DNA of 32,079 nucleotides from an uncultured Lachnospiraceae bacterium (GTDB taxonomy: Bacteria > Bacillota > Clostridia > Lachnospirales > Lachnospiraceae): NCBI GenBank assembly GCA_947166195.1, contig CAMVDF010000005.1, positions 1 through 32,079 of the forward strand. Direction: 5' to 3'. Below, piece by piece: positions 1-11,100 of the stretch (the stretch's first letter is position 1; each line of letters starts with the position of its first letter). The position numbers and the translations under genes are program-made. The notes below the pieces were generated by a model that had not been told where the DNA came from, ran no database searches, and worked only from the letters and a program-made list of their open reading frames with translations.

Positions 1-17
1 AAAGGGAGGTCCAAGGC

Positions 18-1352
18 ATGAACTTTCTGACCGGTCTTTCAAAAAAACTGGTAAACAACCTGGGCCTGAAGATCATCTCCCTTTTGGCAGGACTCCTCAT
101 CTGGATAGTTGTCGTCGGAATAGACAATCCTCTGAGGACCCAGGTATTTGTGGGTATCCCGGTGAATGTGGAAAACGCTGCCTTCATGGAAAAGGAAGGC
201 AAGGCCTACGAGGTTGATGATTCGAGCAAGACGGTGAGCATCAGCGTGCGTGCGGAGAGAGCCATCCTGAACCGGCTTTCAAGGGACAATTTCACCGCTT
301 CCATAGATCTTGAGGACTATGCGGACGGAAGGGTTCCCATCACCGTCAGGGCCAACCGTTACGCAGACAAGATCACGAGCATCACTCCCCGTGCCACCTA
401 CGCCAGGGTGACGGTGGAGGATCTGGGAGAAAAGCAGTTCGGCATAGAGGCCGAGATCACGGGAGAGGTTCCCGACGGATACTCCGTTGGAACCGTGGTC
501 GTAAACAACAATATCGTCAATGTGGCAGGACCGGAATCCGTGGTAAATTCCATAGACAGGGCAGTCATAAAGGTTTCTGTACAGGGGATGACGAGGGATA
601 TCCGCACGGAGTCAAAGATAGAATTCTATGATGACTCGGGTGATGCAGTGGATACGGGAGACCTGGAGCTTTCAAGGACGGATTCATCGGTCAGCGTTGC
701 CATCTGGGCAAACAAGAACGTGCCCGTATCCTACGGTTATACCGGCATACCGGCAGACGGTTTTGCAGCAACAGGCAACATCATAGCCTCGGTGGATAAT
801 ATAAACATTACCGGAGCTTCCGGAGATCTTTCAGCAGTTGATTATATCGATGTACCCGGCACGGCGATCGACATAACGGGCGCTGACAGCAATGTGAACG
901 CAAAGATAGACATCAAAAGATATCTGCCGGGCGGGATCAGCATAGCCTCAGTCGATTTCGACAAGTCGGTTTCCGATGTGGCCGTGGAGATCCAGCCTTT
1001 GAGCGAGATCAATGTGGAAGTGCCGGTATCCAATATCACGATCGAAAACATTCCCGAGGGCATGACGGCCTATGTGACCGGATCCGGGGATAATGTGGTG
1101 ACATCGATAAAGGGTCTGGCAAATACTCTTGCAGGCATCAATCCTGCCATGATCACCGGAAAGGTGGATCTGCACGAGGTTGCTCTGGCACAGGGTCTTA
1201 CGGAATGGACAGAGGGTGTGTATGACGCCACCGTGAACTTCACCTATCCGGAGGGGATCTACGGCGGTACCGTGCAAAGTCCCGTGAAAGTGGTCCTGCA
1301 CAAAGGAGAGGCAGCTCCTCCTGATACCGCGGAGGAAAATACGGAAACTTGA
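18..1352 (+). CDS. cdaR: YbbR-domain protein CdaR, regulator of the diadenylate cyclase CdaA
   Basis: The 444-residue product has a short cytoplasmic N-terminus, one membrane segment at about residues 17-34, and an extracytoplasmic region of repeated beta-rich YbbR units. This is the layout of CdaR, which binds and modulates the membrane diadenylate cyclase CdaA that makes c-di-AMP. The tail is rich in Pro, Ala and Glu. The start is supported by GGGAGG at positions 4-9, eight bases before the ATG. CdaA is normally encoded immediately upstream, so it would lie just outside the window. The stop codon is embedded in the -35 element of the next gene's promoter. The family call is confident; the exact number of YbbR units was not determined by alignment. 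Confidence 0.9.
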   Translation: MNFLTGLSKKLVNNLGLKIISLLAGLLIWIVVVGIDNPLRTQVFVGIPVNVENAAFMEKEGKAYEVDDSSKTVSISVRAERAILNRLSRDNFTASIDLEDYADGRVPITVRANRYADKITSITPRATYARVTVEDLGEKQFGIEAEITGEVPDGYSVGTVVVNNNIVNVAGPESVVNSIDRAVIKVSVQGMTRDIRTESKIEFYDDSGDAVDTGDLELSRTDSSVSVAIWANKNVPVSYGYTGIPADGFAATGNIIASVDNINITGASGDLSAVDYIDVPGTAIDITGADSNVNAKIDIKRYLPGGISIASVDFDKSVSDVAVEIQPLSEINVEVPVSNITIENIPEGMTAYVTGSGDNVVTSIKGLANTLAGINPAMITGKVDLHEVALAQGLTEWTEGVYDATVNFTYPEGIYGGTVQSPVKVVLHKGEAAPPDTAEENTET

Positions 1353-1377
1353 ATTAATACAGAGATAGTAGTATAAT
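1349..1377 (+). promoter_or_regulatory. Sigma-A-type promoter for the HPr gene
   Basis: TTGAAT (1349-1354) is followed after exactly 17 bases by a perfect TATAAT (1372-1377). The -35 hexamer overlaps the TGA stop of cdaR (1350-1352). The predicted transcript starts about 25 bases before the HPr ATG. The site gives the HPr gene transcription independent of cdaR. Confidence 0.8.
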
Positions 1378-1409
1378 TACTTGAATGATTTCTTAGAGGT
1401 TACTTTAAA

Positions 1410-1673
1410 ATGGTTAGTCAGAAGATAGTGATCAAAAACCCAACAGGCCTGCACCTGCGTCCCGCCGGCATCCTATGCAAGGAGGCAATGCAGTTCAAGT
1501 CCCTCATAACCTTCAGGTTCAAGGACAATACTGCCAATGCAAAGAGTGTGCTGAGCGTACTCGGAGCATGCGTGAAATGCGGAGATGAGATCGAGTTCGT
1601 CTGCGAAGGCGAGGACGAGGAGGAAGCCCTTGCATCCCTTGTAGCCGCAGTCGAAAACGGACTGGGCGAATAG
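1410..1673 (+). CDS. ptsH: HPr family phosphocarrier protein
   Basis: The 87-residue protein is the usual HPr length. The motif GLHLRPAG places the phospho-accepting histidine exactly at position 15. The sequence AKSVL places serine exactly at position 46, the site used by HPr kinase in Firmicutes. HPr carries phosphate from PEP via enzyme I to sugar-specific EIIA domains and, when phosphorylated on Ser46, serves as CcpA corepressor. Because His15 is present this is not the regulatory-only paralogue Crh. AGAGGT at 1395-1400 is the ribosome binding site. It has its own promoter and is followed by a terminator, so it is probably mostly monocistronic. Confidence 0.93.
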   Translation: MVSQKIVIKNPTGLHLRPAGILCKEAMQFKSLITFRFKDNTANAKSVLSVLGACVKCGDEIEFVCEGEDEEEALASLVAAVENGLGE

Positions 1674-1692
1674 AAAACCTGTACTTTTCTTT

Positions 1693-1724
1693 ACCTCTCC
1701 GCAGATGCGGGGAGGTTTATTTTT
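1693..1724 (+). terminator. Intrinsic terminator between ptsH and leuA
   Basis: A ten-pair GC-rich stem (arms about 1694-1703 and 1706-1715, one T-G wobble, tiny loop) is followed by a T-rich run (1716-1724). It ends only two bases before the leuA Shine-Dalgarno sequence. It therefore terminates ptsH transcripts and also lies in the path of any transcript reading into leuA. Confidence 0.85.
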
Positions 1725-1740
1725 CCAAGGAGGACCAAAA

Positions 1741-3450
1741 ATGCTCAACTACAAGCGTTACAGAAAAAATCCCGTCATGGATTATCCGGAGAGGAAGTGG
1801 CCGGACCGCCAGATCGAAAAGGCACCCGTATGGTGCAGCGTGGATCTGAGGGACGGCAACCAGGCTCTGGTAGAACCCATGGTGGTTTCGGAAAAGATAG
1901 AGATGTTCAAGCTTCTCACAAAGATCGGCTTCAAGGAGATAGAGATAGGTTTTCCCTCTGCCTCCCAGATCGAATTTGATTTTCTGCGCGAGCTGGTGAA
2001 ACAGGATCTCATCCCCGATGATGTGGTGATCCAGGTTCTGACCCAGTGCAGGCAGGAGCTGATCGACCGCACCTTTGAATCCATAGAAGGGATCAAAACG
2101 GCAATAGTCCATATCTACAATTCCACCTCGACCCTCCAGAGGGAGGTGGTATTTCACAAAAACAAGGAGGAGATACTTCAGCTTGCCGTGGATGGAACCC
2201 GCATGGTCAAGGAAAGGGCGGCAAAATTTCCGGGAAAGATCATCCTGGAGTATTCTCCCGAAAGCTACACCGGCACGGAGCCGGACTATGCCATAGAGGT
2301 CTGCAACGCGGTTATCGATGAGTGGGACCCGAAGGGCGATGAAAAGATCATCATAAATCTGCCATCAACGGTGGAGATGACCACCCCCAATGTATTTGCC
2401 GACAGGATAGAGTGGTCCGATGCCCATCTTGCAAAAAGGGAAAATGTGGTCCTGAGTATTCATCCCCACAATGACCGCGGTACCGGAGTTGCAACGGCTG
2501 AGCTTGCTCTCCTTGCGGGAGCCGACAGGGTGGAGGGAACCCTTTTCGGAAACGGCGAGAGGACCGGAAATGTGGACATACTGAACATAGCCTACAACAT
2601 GTTTTCCCAGGGCATAGATCCGAAGCTTGACATCTCCGATGTGAACGAGCTCATAGAAGTATATGAAAAATGCACCAAGATGAAGATAGATCCCAGACAC
2701 CCCTATGCCGGAAAGCTTGTATTTACCGCGTTTTCCGGATCCCATCAGGATGCCATCAGCAAGGGTGTCAGCGCGTTAAAGGAATCGGGCAAGGATTACT
2801 GGGAGGTACCCTATCTTCCCATCGATCCCGCCGACATCGGCCGTGAATACGAGCCCATTGTCAGGATCAATTCCCAGTCGGGAAAGGGCGGTGTCGCTTT
2901 TATTATGGACAGCTACTTCGGCTTCAAACTGCCAAAGGGCATGCACAGGGAATTTGCGGATGTGGTCCAGAAAGTATCCGAAAAGCAGGGTGAGGTGGCG
3001 CCCGATCAGGTCATGGAGCTTTTCAGGGAAAACTACCTCGAAAAGAAGGAGCCCATCCACTTCAGAAAGATCTCCGTCATCGATCTGTCCGACGGAGCGG
3101 ATACCTCCGAGTTTGATACCGAGGTGAAGGTCACCTATACGGATCATGGCATGACAAAGGAATTTGAGGCTGTGGGCAACGGACCCATCGATGCGGTGGG
3201 ACGCGGGCTTTCCCACGAGCTTGGGATCAATGTCAAGGTCATTGATTATGAGGAGCATGCGCTCACCGGCGGTTCAAACGCCCAGGCGGCAGCGTATATC
3301 CACATGCTCTCTCCCGAGGATAATAAGATCACCTACGGTGTCGGCGTGAGTTCAAATATCACGAGGGCTTCGGTGCGTGCGGTATTCTCAGCTGTAAACA
3401 GGCTCTTTGGAGAAAGGTTTGATGTGGAAAATTCCAGACTGATGCAGTAG
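1741..3450 (+). CDS. leuA: 2-isopropylmalate synthase (long form)
   Basis: The 569-residue cytosolic enzyme condenses acetyl-CoA with 2-oxoisovalerate, the first committed step of leucine synthesis. The catalytic TIM-barrel motif DLRDGNQ is at residues 35-41, and a HPHND metal-binding motif and a GNGERTGN loop follow in the middle of the barrel. The C-terminal regulatory domain, the site of leucine feedback in the family, is present and complete. The start at 1741 follows AAGGAGG (1727-1733). An in-frame upstream ATG at 1705 lies inside the terminator stem and is rejected. No other leucine gene is adjacent, so leuA stands alone here. No T-box leader is visible. Confidence 0.95.
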   Translation: MLNYKRYRKNPVMDYPERKWPDRQIEKAPVWCSVDLRDGNQALVEPMVVSEKIEMFKLLTKIGFKEIEIGFPSASQIEFDFLRELVKQDLIPDDVVIQVLTQCRQELIDRTFESIEGIKTAIVHIYNSTSTLQREVVFHKNKEEILQLAVDGTRMVKERAAKFPGKIILEYSPESYTGTEPDYAIEVCNAVIDEWDPKGDEKIIINLPSTVEMTTPNVFADRIEWSDAHLAKRENVVLSIHPHNDRGTGVATAELALLAGADRVEGTLFGNGERTGNVDILNIAYNMFSQGIDPKLDISDVNELIEVYEKCTKMKIDPRHPYAGKLVFTAFSGSHQDAISKGVSALKESGKDYWEVPYLPIDPADIGREYEPIVRINSQSGKGGVAFIMDSYFGFKLPKGMHREFADVVQKVSEKQGEVAPDQVMELFRENYLEKKEPIHFRKISVIDLSDGADTSEFDTEVKVTYTDHGMTKEFEAVGNGPIDAVGRGLSHELGINVKVIDYEEHALTGGSNAQAAAYIHMLSPEDNKITYGVGVSSNITRASVRAVFSAVNRLFGERFDVENSRLMQ

Positions 3451-3542
3451 GCTCATGGTTTAGCATAGCAGCTATTCACGGCTGGTATCATTAAGATAAG
3501 CGCGTAGTGACATTGCCTGTGAAAAAGGCAGATAGGAGGAAC

Positions 3543-4715
3543 ATGAACGAGACGGTGAAAAGACGCACGGAAATATCAGACAGCATAAAGTATGCCGGCT
3601 TTGACGACAAAGAGCTGGAGGTCTTTGAAAGCCAGTATCCCGTGGAGGGAATATCCTACAATTCCTATGTGATCCTTGATGAAAAGACTGCCATCATGGA
3701 TACCGTGGACAAAAGGGGCACGGAAGGCTACTTCGCAAATCTGAAGGAGATTCTGGGAGATACGGAGCCGGACTATCTTGTGGTGCTTCACATGGAGCCC
3801 GATCATGCCGCAAACATAGAAAAGCTTGCCCTCATGTATCCAGAGATGGAGATCATCGGAAGTGCGGTGACAGGAAGGCTTATCACGCAGTTTTTTGAGA
3901 CTGACCTCACATCGAGGTTTCGTGCTGTAAATGAGGGGGAGACACTTTCCCTTGGAAAGCACACACTGCAGTTTGTCATGGCACCCATGGTGCACTGGCC
4001 CGAGGTAATGGTGGCCTACGAGCAGACGGAAAAGGTGCTGTTTTCAGCCGATGCCTTTGGGACCTTCGGCGCGCTTCAGGACGATGAGGAGTGGATCGCT
4101 GATGCAGGCCATTATTATTTTAATATAGTAGGAAAGCACGGGGCAGCGGTTCAGGCCCTTTTGAAAAAGGCATCGGGGCTTGATATATCGGTGATCGCAC
4201 CGCTTCACGGTCCGGTACACAGGGACGACATCGAATTTATTATCGATAAATACGATACCTGGAGCAGTTACAGACCCGACAGGAAAGGGATCTTCATGCC
4301 CTATGCCTCGATCCACGGCAATACAAAGAAGGCCGTGCTTGAATTTGCGAAGGAGCTGGAGGCGGCCGGAGAAACTGTCGTCACCATGGATCTGACAAAG
4401 GAGGATGTGTCCGAGGCGGTTGAGCAGGCATTTTTTTACGACAGGATGATCCTTGCGGCCTGCACCTACGATCTGGAGATATTCCCGCCCATGAATGATC
4501 TCCTCCATCATTTGAAGATCAAAAATTTCAAAAACCGCAAGGTCGGCATCATCGAGAACGGCTCCTGGGCGCCCATGGCTGCAAAAAAGATGAGGGAGTA
4601 CCTCGAGGCCATGGAAAACATAACCATCGCAGAACCCGTGATCACCATCCGTTCCACAAAAAAACCGTCAGATGAAGCGAATTTCAAAGCCCTCGCAGAA
4701 GCGATGAAGGGATGA
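3543..4715 (+). CDS. FprA-type flavodiiron protein (oxygen or nitric oxide reductase)
   Basis: The 390-residue protein has an N-terminal metallo-beta-lactamase-like domain with the complete di-iron ligand set: H83-x-E85-x-D87-H88, H151, D170 and H222. A C-terminal flavodoxin domain begins near residue 249 with an FMN phosphate loop at about residues 254-261. Such proteins reduce O2 to water or NO to N2O in anaerobes, using electrons from rubredoxin or similar donors. No fused or adjacent rubredoxin is seen. AGGAGG (3534-3539) precedes the chosen ATG by only three bases. An in-frame GTG at 3507 is an alternative but lacks a clear ribosome binding site. The substrate preference cannot be told from sequence. 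Confidence 0.92.
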   Translation: MNETVKRRTEISDSIKYAGFDDKELEVFESQYPVEGISYNSYVILDEKTAIMDTVDKRGTEGYFANLKEILGDTEPDYLVVLHMEPDHAANIEKLALMYPEMEIIGSAVTGRLITQFFETDLTSRFRAVNEGETLSLGKHTLQFVMAPMVHWPEVMVAYEQTEKVLFSADAFGTFGALQDDEEWIADAGHYYFNIVGKHGAAVQALLKKASGLDISVIAPLHGPVHRDDIEFIIDKYDTWSSYRPDRKGIFMPYASIHGNTKKAVLEFAKELEAAGETVVTMDLTKEDVSEAVEQAFFYDRMILAACTYDLEIFPPMNDLLHHLKIKNFKNRKVGIIENGSWAPMAAKKMREYLEAMENITIAEPVITIRSTKKPSDEANFKALAEAMKG

Positions 4716-4726
4716 GAAAATTTTCC

Positions 4727-4757
4727 GCCGGAGACCGAAAGGTTTCCGGCTTTTTTT
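4727..4757 (+). terminator. Intrinsic terminator of the flavodiiron gene
   Basis: A ten-pair stem (4727-4736 with 4741-4750, one G-T wobble) closes a GAAA tetraloop and is followed by seven T residues (4751-4757). It starts eleven bases after the stop codon. Confidence 0.95.
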
Positions 4758-4811
4758 GTTCTGTCCCCAAAATCTTTCAAGCGAATGCGAATAATAAGAT
4801 AGAATTGTTTC

Positions 4812-4840
4812 TTGACAATTCTGCTCTTTTGTATTAGTTT
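4812..4840 (+). promoter_or_regulatory. Probable promoter of the giant secreted-protein gene
   Basis: A perfect TTGACA (4812-4817) is followed after 17 bases by TAGTTT (4835-4840), a weak -10. Several nearby AT-rich hexamers could serve instead. Transcription from here would give a 5' untranslated region of about 260 bases before the ATG at 5111. Confidence 0.5.
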
Positions 4841-4871
4841 TACAAATGTATGTATGTAACTATCTGTTTTT

Positions 4872-5098
4872 GTGCCTGAAAGCACGATCCTTCTTTCACA
4901 CGGGAGGGTCATGACAGGGAGCTGACCAAGCGGTCCTTAACTCACACGAAGGATCGGGAGGTATCCGAAAAGATGAGTCTCACACCTCATCACCGGACAG
5001 GGAGTACGAACCCGAAGGCTTCAGGGTATGGAAACCGGAGCGTACGAGAGTTTCGGGGAGAAGGTATATACACACGAGCACACAATTTCAAAGAAAGG
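4872..5098 (+). other. Candidate structured 5' leader, class not recognised
   Basis: This fills the gene-free stretch between the flavodiiron terminator and the giant gene. It contains a GTGC/GCAC hairpin (4872-4885). A perfect nine-base inverted repeat, CGATCCTTC (4885-4893) with GAAGGATCG (4948-4956), encloses about 54 bases. A GACC-AAGC-GGTC hairpin lies inside that loop, and GATGAG/CTCATC comes further on. A GTACG/CGTAC pair (5004-5008 with 5041-5045) encloses another hairpin (5011-5026). GGAT at 4951 can pair alternatively with ATCC at 4963-4966, which would break the long outer stem. No short open frame with a ribosome binding site is apparent. I could not match it to c-di-GMP, c-di-AMP, cobalamin, TPP, glycine or T-box consensus features. 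Confidence 0.45.
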
Positions 5099-5110
5099 AT
5101 GATATGTGAA

Positions 5111-8100
5111 ATGAGAAAAAGACAGTGGAAAAAGATCCTGTCGGTGGTTCTCGCGCTTGCTATGGTATTCTCTATGAATGTCAGCGCATTCGCAGATGAG
5201 GTTGCGGACCCCGTAGCCGTTGAAGAGCCCGCGGCAGAGGAACCCGTCGCAGAAGCTCCCGTTGATTCCAACGAGGAGACTCCCGAAGAAACAAAAGAAG
5301 AAGAGCCCGCAGCTCCTGCAGAAGAACCTGCAGCTGAAGAGTCTGCGCCTGTTGAAGGTGAAGAGGCAGCCGAAGCGATCACGGGATCTTTGCCCGAAGG
5401 ATGGGCAGCAGACAGCAGTGCGGCAGGTACATACGCTGAAGGGGTACTGACCCTTTCCGGTGATACGACTATAACAGCTACTGATCCTGCAGTAACACTT
5501 AGAGTTGTTGCTGATGGTGATGGCGCTGGAGATACTCTTATATTAACCGGTTGCGCAGCTATAGTTGACAACAAGGTTGTTACCGGATCACTTGTGATGG
5601 AATCCGATATAACTTATACGCTTTATAAGTATGTTACTGCAGGAGCTCTTGCAGACGTTATAAGTTATGAGGCATCCAACGCAGCCGGAAAGATTGTAAA
5701 AAATGACGGTCTTAGCGTTTATAAGGCATCCGATGGAAGCGCTTTTTCTGGTGACCTTGTAGCAGGAGATGATTACTATTTTGTAAAGGGTGTTGTTGTT
5801 TCGAACAATACTGCACCTAACTGGACAAAGGTAACAGCTCCCACAGCTGCAAATGACAGCCTTGATGCAGATCCGGCTGGAATCAATATAACAGGAGATA
5901 ATGGTGGTGAGTACTATGTTGCAAAGTCATCAACTGCTCCCACAAGAGAGACAGAAAAGACGGGCAATCTTGATGGTTCTGGAGTTGCCACATATCTTCC
6001 TACTGAAGGTAGCGGTGATTACTATGCATGGATAAGAAATCCCGGAACAGCTGATACATCATTTGATTCTGACTGGGTGGCAACAAAGCCTGCAAAGGTT
6101 ACTGTTAATGTTGAAAACATGATCGGTACCGTAAGTGGAATGACATTTGAGCCTGTAGGAGATGCAACATGGTCGAAGGGGGCATCTGACAATTCCGGTA
6201 TCTACACAGTGAACATTCTCAGCGGAAATGTTTTCATGTATCCCGAGACATCTTTACCGAGTGTTAAAAGTATTTCAGTCAATATCGTAAAAGATGCTGT
6301 ACTTGTTGTAGGTGGCGGTGTTGATGGAGCTGCACCTGTAACTCTTACGGGAACAGGTACGGCCCTGTTTTCAGCAAAATCTTCTTATGAAGGTATCGCG
6401 ACAGGAGTTACGATCAGCAGTAATGTAGCTACCGCAGCTCAGGCTCTTGTGGCAAAAAACACTAACGGCGAGAATATCAAGTATACGATAGTTGAAGAAG
6501 GAACAGATCCCGCTGCTGCGACGATCGGAGGAAAGCTTGAGATCGTAGCCGTAGATGCAGCAAATGTTACATCAACAAAGCTCAGTCTTACCGATGAGAC
6601 ACTTGAAGCACCTTTCACATTAAGCTCAAACGGAAAAGAATTCGTTGAGACAGTTGATGCTTCAGATAAACTTACTGTAAGCGACAGCGCTATCGACGGA
6701 ATCTCTGTTAAGTTTGGCAGTGGAAAGGTACTGATCGGTAATTTAGCCACACCTAGTACATACACCTATGCCGTGATCCCTGAGCGTGCAGCAAATGAGT
6801 ATCCTGCAGGCCTCGTAGACGGACAGCAGACAGCCACTGGTGTAAATGTAAACAGAGGTACATCAAAGCAGAGACAACTTAATGCTTCTTATGAATTTAT
6901 CATTTCAACAAACGGAGCCGTAAGCCAGAAGGATTCCCTTGGATGGACATGGCAGGACACCGGTTATGATAACATCTATACTCTTGCAAACGGCGGGGCT
7001 CTTGAGTCTGACAAAACATATTATCTTTATGCCCGCAGGAAGCCGAATGTTGATTACGATGGACTCTTCCGTTCAGAGTTAAAGCCGGTTGGATCGTTCT
7101 CGATTCTGAAGGCGACATCCATATCCATCAACAAGGCAGCAGGAAGGGCAGTATCACCCAATTACATCGGAGATGCAACCACCCTTGATTACGATAAGGA
7201 ACTTGCATTCTATAAATCACAAAACACAAATGCCCTTAATGCAAGCTTCTTCAGTTGGACATTTAACTATCCTTCAGCAAAGGAAGTACCCGGTATTCAT
7301 GTAACAGAGAATATAGGGGACCACTACGATGATGAGTTGGCTGACTATACAGATGATGTGCTTGCAGTAGTGGATGGTGACGGATTCAGGATAGGTACCC
7401 TTACTCTGAAGGCTTATCCGGCAATTGCTCCCGGAACCAACAGTTTTGACTGGAGTAGCGCTGAGACCAGCCTTGGCAGTCTTACACCCGGAGAGTATGC
7501 CGTTAAAGCATCATTTGCGACGGCAGGATCAGCTGGTGCAAAGTACGGAGCTATGGCTTCCCCTGCAGACAATTGGGTATCATTTAATGTTATCCCTGCT
7601 CCCGTAAAGGTTGAGCCTGTTGTTGTTACTCCTCAGATGTCAGGAAATGTGGCAGCACCTACAAAGAAGGTTACCAGCCAGATAACAGGCGCTACAGCCA
7701 CTTTGGGCGGAACAGAGATAATCCTTGCAGATGGCAAGGAGGTGGCAGACTGGAATGCACTTGCTGCAGGAAGCTACAAGATCACCGTAAGCCAGGGATC
7801 TCTGGTAGACGGAAACTATTATGCAGACAAGAACAAGTCTGATTACAGCACAGAGCAGACTCTTACAATAGTTGACAAGGGCGGCCTTGGTGTGGTTGCC
7901 GAACTTAAAGAAGATGCAGATCCTGTTTACTACGGCACGACCGTTGCCCATGTAAAGAATCAGATCAAGGGATATTTCACTCTTGGCGGAACAAAGACCG
8001 GAGATGAACAGCCTGCAGATTATGACAGACTGTTCCTTTACAAGACTACATCAGATAACCTTGCAGCAGCTACAGCACTTACGGATGAAACGATCAAGAC

Positions 8101-11100
8101 CATAAGTGCAAATGAGACGATCTACGCATACTATTTTGATGATACATATAAAGGACAGAAGGTATCATCAAATGCTTTGCCTATAAAGATCGCAAAGAGA
8201 CCTGTAAAGCTTTCCTACACAGGTGAAGCTCTCAAGACTGTAAGGGGCGAGGATCTTCTTACCAAAGTCAGCACAAACCTGATCAAGGGTACAGCAGTAG
8301 GCGCAGATTACAGTATCACAGCAGCACCTTTTGCAAATGATATTAAGGGCACAGATCTTCTTGGTTCAACTTACAGTGTTGATGTTCCTCTTGACACATC
8401 AATGATCAGCAAGTTTAGCGCAGCTACCAAGAAGGCATATATCAATATTGATGACTCAAGCCTTTCAACGAACTTTGCAAGAAACTATACTCTTAGTGAC
8501 AGACAGGTTGAATATAAAGTAATCGGAAGATACTATATCAAGTATGTCCTTGAGTACGGCGGAAAGAAGTATGTATCGAGCAATGTTGTCGAAGAGAAAG
8601 ACCTCGTCACTATAGCTGGAAAAAAGAAAATCGCACTTAAACCTTCGACTTATAAGTCAGTAAGCTGGGGTAACGCTGATGGAAAAGATGCCGGAGTGCT
8701 CGGAAAAGATAACAAGATCACACAATGGAATGCACAGCGTGTAAAAGAAGGAGATACTAAATTCACAAATGAAACCCAGTTTGATTTTGATGATACAAGC
8801 AATGTAGATCCCGGAGATTACATCGTTTATGCGATAGTTACTGCAGTAGCTACCAAGAGGGGTGATAATTCCAGCGTTATGGTAGAGTCCATCACTCCTG
8901 TAGAGTATGATGGGGCAAGCCATGTTGTTGAAGACGAGGGATACAAGGGAAATAAAGAAAATGACCTGGATCTTGTACTCTATGACCAGCTGGAGATCAT
9001 TGACGTTGATGGAAACGACGGATATAAGTTTGACCCCAAGAATCCTTATTACAACGAGTGGCAGAAGATATCTGCTAAAGTAGATGGTGTAATCCTAGAT
9101 AAGAATTCAGGATCAAAAGAAGTAGATATCTATAGACACGATCTTGAGTACAAAAAGGATTACACAGTTTCCTACAAGAACAACAAGAATGCATCCGTAG
9201 CATATGATCCGACAGTGAGCGGAGACAGTTCAGAAAGTGGAAAGAACGGTGCAGATGCAACCTTCAAGCAGCTCTTCCCTGAGAACAAGAGACCTCAGAT
9301 CATAGTCAAAGGTAAGGGTGATTATGCAAAGATGAAGGTAACAGTACTGTTTGATATTCTGCCTACAGATGTGGATGAAGATAACTGGGATGCAGTACCG
9401 GAATTCTTTGCTCCAAACAAGACACTCAAAGTCACACCGAAACCCTATGAATATATTTACTCAAATTATGAGAAGGCTAAAAAGGGAGATGAAAAGGGGG
9501 TGAAGAAGTACACCCTTAAAGAAGGTAAGTTTAATTCCAAGAAAGCTGCATATACAAAAGATTTTGTAAAGGAGATTTACAAGCTTACATTATCTTCTGA
9601 CGGTGTATCAGTTGTAAAGAAAGATCTTGTGACTAACTTCAAGAGGATTCCGGCCGGTGATTATCAGGTTGTGATCAAGGGAGTGAATAACTACATGGGT
9701 ACTTATGAAAAACAAATCCATGTAGCTACGACGTACCTTCTTAGCAAGCAGACATTCAAGTGGACAAAGAGCAAGAAGTGGAATAAAACACCTTATACAG
9801 TTGCAGACTTTAAGGTAACTGTAAAGGATAAGAAAACTAAGAAACCCATAGAGATTCTTTCGCTTACTGATGCCATTGCAAATGAGAAACCCGGAATCTA
9901 TGTACAGGGAATTCTGAAAAAAACCGGAAAAGAATATAAGTATGTTTCAGATCTTTATAATGAAGATTTTATGGCAGCTATAGCTGCTGGAGGTCTTGAA
10001 AACTTCAAGTTTAAAGATGCCGGAATATACAGAATAGTTTTTGAAGCAAATGGTAAGCTGCAGGATACAAACCAAATCATGGGTACACATTATATCCAGA
10101 TCGAAGTCAAGGGTACAAAGGTTAAGGCATCTGACTTTAAGATTAATAACGGCAAAAAGCTTGTATATACCGGAAAGCCTACAGCTATAACTGTTAGCAT
10201 TAAGAACAAAAAGCTCAAACCGGATGAAGTCAGCAAGATACCTTTGGGCAATACTGCAAAGAAAGTCAATGTAGCAGAAGGCGGTAACGAACAAGCAGCA
10301 ATAGATGCATATAAGGACAAATTCAGATATAACAACTGTGGCAGCGGCTATCAGACAAGAGATTGTGATAACTATACTGATGACGGAGCAACATATAACG
10401 CTGATCTTGTAAGAAGTAATGTCTACAGCGTAGGATATGTACCTGCCAATACAGAGCTTGATAAAACTTATCATGTATTCATTAGACCTTCAGGACAGTT
10501 TTGGGCAGATGATACCAGAGGAGAGGTAAAGCTTTCCTACAAGTATGATGTCATCAACCTGAAGAATGCAGATAAGAAAGATTCTGCAGTGAAGTTTATT
10601 GCAAATGATGTTCAGGCGAATATCGGCGGTACAACAGCAGATTTGTATATGGCAGTAAGTGGAAATGCTTTTGAAGATCCTTTAGCTACTGTATCCAAGG
10701 ATGGTTTTGTCTATCACCCGATAACCAAGGTAGATGGCAAGAAGGACAAGATCGAGATATTGAGTAATTATACCGATTATGATGGAAACCAGATAGTATA
10801 CAAATTCAATGTCACCTACAAGAATAATAAGAAGACCGGTTCGGCAAAGGCTGTAGTAACTCCTGCAGACAAGAATACTAAGGCATATTTCAAGAAGTCC
10901 TTTACAGTACCTTTCAACATCGTTGACAGGAAGGTGGAGGAGATTGCGATTTATGATGCAGATGCTATGGTGCCCGATGCAGTGGTGGCGGATATTACAG
11001 ACGCTGTTGAACCTAAGGGCAACAAGAGTGCAAAGCCAGTAGTAACTCTTTATCAGGTTGACGAAACCGGTGAAAAGGTTACCAAGCTGAAGAATAAGGT

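Noticed and set aside
1674-1740. T-box riboswitch for leuA
   Set aside because: The segment is too short and has no T-box sequence or specifier stem.
4872-5098. Assignment of the leader to a c-di-AMP (ydaO) or c-di-GMP riboswitch
   Set aside because: The characteristic conserved core sequences of these classes are not present; only general structure is seen.
4973-5110. Upstream extension of the giant protein
   Set aside because: It would place 46 residues before a typical signal peptide and lies in the structured leader with no ribosome binding site.
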